Shown one piece after another: positions 14,432-17,106 of a DNA stretch of 17,106 nt; position 1 is the stretch's first letter, and each line of letters begins with the position of its first letter. This stretch comes from Prevotella sp. Lineage in GTDB: Bacteria > Bacteroidota > Bacteroidia > Bacteroidales > Bacteroidaceae. The notes below the pieces were generated by a model. The model was not told the origin of the DNA. It did no database searches and saw only the letters and a program-made list of their open reading frames with translations. The DNA lies in the NCBI GenBank assembly GCA_022732315.1, contig JAIJUV010000039.1:1-17106 (forward strand). The letters run 5' to 3'. The translations under genes were made by a program, and so were the position numbers.

Positions 14432-15847
14432 ATGTTTAGCAAGGACACTTATATCAGCCGTCGCCAGGAGCTCAAGAAGCTTGTAAAGAGCGGCGTGATC
14501 ATTCTTTTCGGAAACAACAATTCACCATGTAATTTCCCAAACAACGGATATTACCCATTCCGTCAGGACTCTACTTTCCTGTATTACTTCGGACAGCAGC
14601 GCGAAGGATTGGTTGGTGTGATTGATATAGATAACGACATCGAGACTCTGATCGGTGACGACATCGACCTGGTTGACATTGTTTGGTATGGAAGCGTAGA
14701 CAGCGTACACGACCTGGCAGAACAGGTGGGCGTTCATAACTCTGCGCCAATGAAGACTCTCAAGACCATCTGCAACGATGCCATGTCGAAGAAGCGCAAG
14801 ATTCACTTCCTGCCTCCTTACCGCTACGACATCAAGCTTCAGGTATTCGACTTGCTCGGCATCCACCCTGTTCAGCAGAAGGAAGAAGCCAGCATGGACC
14901 TGATCAAGGCCGTAGTCAAGATGCGCTCTACCAAGACCCCGGAGGAAATCGAAGAGCTGGAGCGTGCTGCAGTCATCGGTTACAAGATGCATACCACAGC
15001 CATGAAACTGGTTCGCCCAGGTATCACAGAGAAATACGTAGCCGGTCAGGTAAGCGGAATCGCACATTCTTACGGATCAATGGTCAGCTTCCCAACCATC
15101 TTCAGCCAGCACGGCGAGATTCAGCATGGCTATCCATCAATGAACTTGTTGGAGGAAGGCAGACTGGCACTCTGCGATGCGGGTGCTGAGACCATGAACA
15201 ACTACTGTTCAGACAATACCCGTACCATGCCTGTAAGCGGTAAGTTCAGCCAGCGCCAGCTGGAAATCTACACCATCGTAGAAGCTTGCCACGACTATGC
15301 TCTCGAAGTAGCAAAGCCAGGTGTAAAATGGGCAGATGTTCACTTCGGTGTTTGCCGCCTGCTCTTCGACCGCATGAAGGAGCTCGGTCTTGCCAAGGGT
15401 GATACAGAGGAAGCTGTAAAGGCTGGTGCCCACGCTATGTTCCTGCCTCACGGATTGGGACACATGATGGGTATGGATGTACACGACATGGAGAACCTCG
15501 ACCAGATTAACGTAGGCTTCGACGAGGAAGTACGTCCTAACCTGGAACAGTTTGGTACCAACTGTCTGCGCATGGGTCGCCGACTCCAGGAAGGTTTCGT
15601 TGTAACAGACGAGCCGGGCGTTTACTTCATTCCAGCCCTCATTGACGACTGGAAGGCGTCAGGTCACTGTGCAGAGTTCCTCAACTTCGATAAGATTGAG
15701 ACTTACAAGGACTTCGGTGGCATCCGTATTGAGGACGATGTTCTCATCACCAAGGATGGTTGCAGATTCCTGGGCAAGGACCGCATCCCTTACCATCCAA
15801 AGGATGTTGAGGAATACATGGCAGCCAACAGAGAAGAAATCCGCTAG
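14432..15847 (+). CDS. pepP: Xaa-Pro aminopeptidase, M24B family
   Basis: The gene encodes 471 residues. The N-terminal aminopeptidase P domain (about 1-140) starts with FSKDTYISRRQELKKL. The pita-bread catalytic domain (about 170-440) carries the five metal ligands: D249 (LCDAGAE), D261 (CSDNTRT), H344 (HGLGH), E394 (TDEPGVY) and E433 (GGIRIEDD). DVHDME (349-354) supplies the second conserved His. It removes N-terminal residues preceding proline, using two Mn ions. No signal peptide is visible, so it is cytoplasmic. The next gene is another peptidase (PepC-like) 83 bases downstream in the same direction without an obvious terminator between, suggesting joint peptide catabolism. The symbol is by family resemblance. 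Confidence 0.92.
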   Translation: MFSKDTYISRRQELKKLVKSGVIILFGNNNSPCNFPNNGYYPFRQDSTFLYYFGQQREGLVGVIDIDNDIETLIGDDIDLVDIVWYGSVDSVHDLAEQVGVHNSAPMKTLKTICNDAMSKKRKIHFLPPYRYDIKLQVFDLLGIHPVQQKEEASMDLIKAVVKMRSTKTPEEIEELERAAVIGYKMHTTAMKLVRPGITEKYVAGQVSGIAHSYGSMVSFPTIFSQHGEIQHGYPSMNLLEEGRLALCDAGAETMNNYCSDNTRTMPVSGKFSQRQLEIYTIVEACHDYALEVAKPGVKWADVHFGVCRLLFDRMKELGLAKGDTEEAVKAGAHAMFLPHGLGHMMGMDVHDMENLDQINVGFDEEVRPNLEQFGTNCLRMGRRLQEGFVVTDEPGVYFIPALIDDWKASGHCAEFLNFDKIETYKDFGGIRIEDDVLITKDGCRFLGKDRIPYHPKDVEEYMAANREEIR

Positions 15848-15930
15848 GCGAAACTGCCATTAACAAGAGAAGATTCTATCTTAAAGAGAGATAATACAAT
15901 TACATTATTAATTTAAAGAGAAAAAAATTC

Positions 15931-17106
15931 ATGAAGAAATCTATGATTGTCGCAGCCATGTTGGCCATGGTTGCTACTGGTGCAAGCGCTAAGAATGCTG
16001 CAGATTCAGCAGCCATCGCTAAGAACAAGCCTGTTTTCACAGTAGTGAAGCAGAATCCTATCACAAGCATCAAGGACCAGAACCGTAGCGGTACGTGCTG
16101 GGCTTACTCTACTCTCAGCTTCTTCGAGAGCGAGATTTTGAAGAATACAGGCAAGACATTCAACCTGAGCGAGATGTTCGTTGCCAACAAGACTTATATG
16201 GACCGCGCTACAATGGCAGTGAGAATGCACGGCGACGTAAGCTTCTCTCAGGGTGGTAGCGCATACGATGTTCTCTATGCTTTGCAGCACTATGGCATCG
16301 TACCAGAGGATGCTATGCCAGCTCCAGGTACAATGACAGGCGACTCACTGGCTAACTTCGGCGAGTTCTTCGACGTAATGACTCCATACGTAGAGGCAGT
16401 GGCTAAGAGCACAGCCAAGAAGCTCTCTCCAGCTTGGAAGAACGGTCTTCAGGGTATCATCGACTCATACATCGGCAAGGCTCCTGAAAAGTTCACTTAC
16501 CAGGGCAAGCAGTATACTCCAGAGACTTTCTGCAAGAGCCTCGGTCTGAACCTCGATGATTACGTAACCATCACCAGCTACACCCACCATCCAATGTGGA
16601 GCAAGTTTGCTGTTGAGGTACAGGATAACTGGCGCTGGCCTTTGAGCTACAACGTTCCTATGGACGACCTCTGCAAGATTATCGACAACGCCGTAAACAA
16701 TGGCTACACCATAGCTTGGGGCGGTGACGTAACAGAGGACGGTTTCACTCGCAAGGGTCTCGGTATCGCTTACGACGTGAAGAAGGTACGTTCTATGGCA
16801 GGTACAGATGCAGACCACTGGTTCAAACTCTCTAAGGACGAGAAGAAGGAGAAGTTCGATTCACTCGGCGTAAACGCTCCTGAGGTGGTTCCTACACAGG
16901 CTATGCGCCAGGAAGCATTCGACAACTGGGAGACAACAGACGACCACGGAATGCACATCTACGGTATCGCAAAGGACCAGAACGGCAAGGAGTACTATAT
17001 GGTAAAGAACTCTTGGGGTGAGTATGGTGACTACAAGGGCACCTGGTACATGACCAAAGCATTCGTAGCTTACAAGACTATGGACTTCATGGTTAACAAG
17101 AACGCC
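15931..17106 (+). CDS. Secreted bleomycin hydrolase/PepC-like C1 cysteine peptidase (truncated by the window edge)
   Basis: There are 392 codons in the window with no stop, so the 3' end is missing, probably only a few codons. A signal peptide is clear: MKKSMIVAAMLAMVATGASA, predicted cut after A20 (ASA/KN). The papain-type triad is present: oxyanion Gln50 and nucleophile C56 in QNRSGTCWAYS, His339 in DDHGMH, and Asn360 in KNSWGEYGD. The peptidase C1B (bleomycin hydrolase, PepC) group is indicated by the spacing, with about 280 residues between Cys and His, much longer than in papain. The classical PepC of lactic acid bacteria is cytoplasmic and hexameric; the signal peptide here implies export to the periplasm or beyond. 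No promoter was seen in the 83 bases after pepP, so co-transcription is likely. Confidence 0.9.
   Translation, partial: MKKSMIVAAMLAMVATGASAKNAADSAAIAKNKPVFTVVKQNPITSIKDQNRSGTCWAYSTLSFFESEILKNTGKTFNLSEMFVANKTYMDRATMAVRMHGDVSFSQGGSAYDVLYALQHYGIVPEDAMPAPGTMTGDSLANFGEFFDVMTPYVEAVAKSTAKKLSPAWKNGLQGIIDSYIGKAPEKFTYQGKQYTPETFCKSLGLNLDDYVTITSYTHHPMWSKFAVEVQDNWRWPLSYNVPMDDLCKIIDNAVNNGYTIAWGGDVTEDGFTRKGLGIAYDVKKVRSMAGTDADHWFKLSKDEKKEKFDSLGVNAPEVVPTQAMRQEAFDNWETTDDHGMHIYGIAKDQNGKEYYMVKNSWGEYGDYKGTWYMTKAFVAYKTMDFMVNKNA

Noticed and set aside
1..17106. CRISPR arrays, insertion sequences, integrases, toxin-antitoxin pairs, tRNA or rRNA genes
   Set aside because: I looked for regularly spaced repeats, transposase or integrase motifs, and tRNA-like cloverleaf sequence, and found none. 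The only spaced array is the 11-base repeat before rprY, far too short for CRISPR.

Overview
The window looks like chromosome of a gut/rumen Bacteroidota, most likely Prevotellaceae (Prevotella/Segatella type). Three things point there. The promoters follow the Bacteroidota pattern (-33 TTTG or TTG, about 20 bases, then -7 TAnnTTTG), and strong Shine-Dalgarno sites are scarce. The two-component pair matches RprX/RprY of Bacteroides. The second EF-G is of the Bacteroides EF-G2 kind. No tRNA, rRNA, CRISPR array, insertion sequence or phage gene was seen.

Layout. Positions 1-91 hold the start of rpsF (ribosomal protein S6), divergent from a 62-residue two-helix membrane protein (262-450). That gene converges on a sensor kinase/response regulator pair (rprX-rprY, 2863 to 502, minus strand). 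An EF-G paralogue with a degenerate GTPase centre (5241-3079, minus) is divergent from hemW (5498-6706, plus). A 120-residue membrane protein (7112-6750, minus) faces hemW across a shared terminator. An aconitase-citrate synthase unit (11137-7478, minus) is divergent from trmD (11487-12164, plus). After trmD comes an AT-rich set of three small membrane-protein genes (CD225/dispanin, DUF2752, TM2; 12256-13280, plus). A patatin-like hydrolase (14201-13359, minus) is divergent from an M24B Xaa-Pro aminopeptidase (14432-15847, plus). That is followed by a secreted bleomycin hydrolase/PepC-like cysteine peptidase, which runs off the right edge (15931 to end).

How the genes relate. Most are housekeeping: translation (S6, EF-G2, TrmD), TCA entry (citrate synthase, aconitase), heme handling (HemW) and peptide turnover (PepP, PepC). 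rprX and rprY form a signalling pair. Four 7-base repeats at an exact 11-base period lie just upstream of rprY and look like an OmpR/PhoB-type binding array, possibly autoregulatory. The least understood unit is the CD225-DUF2752-TM2 set: three co-oriented, tightly packed genes for tiny membrane proteins, with base composition unlike the flanking genes. It is the best candidate here for an undescribed system.
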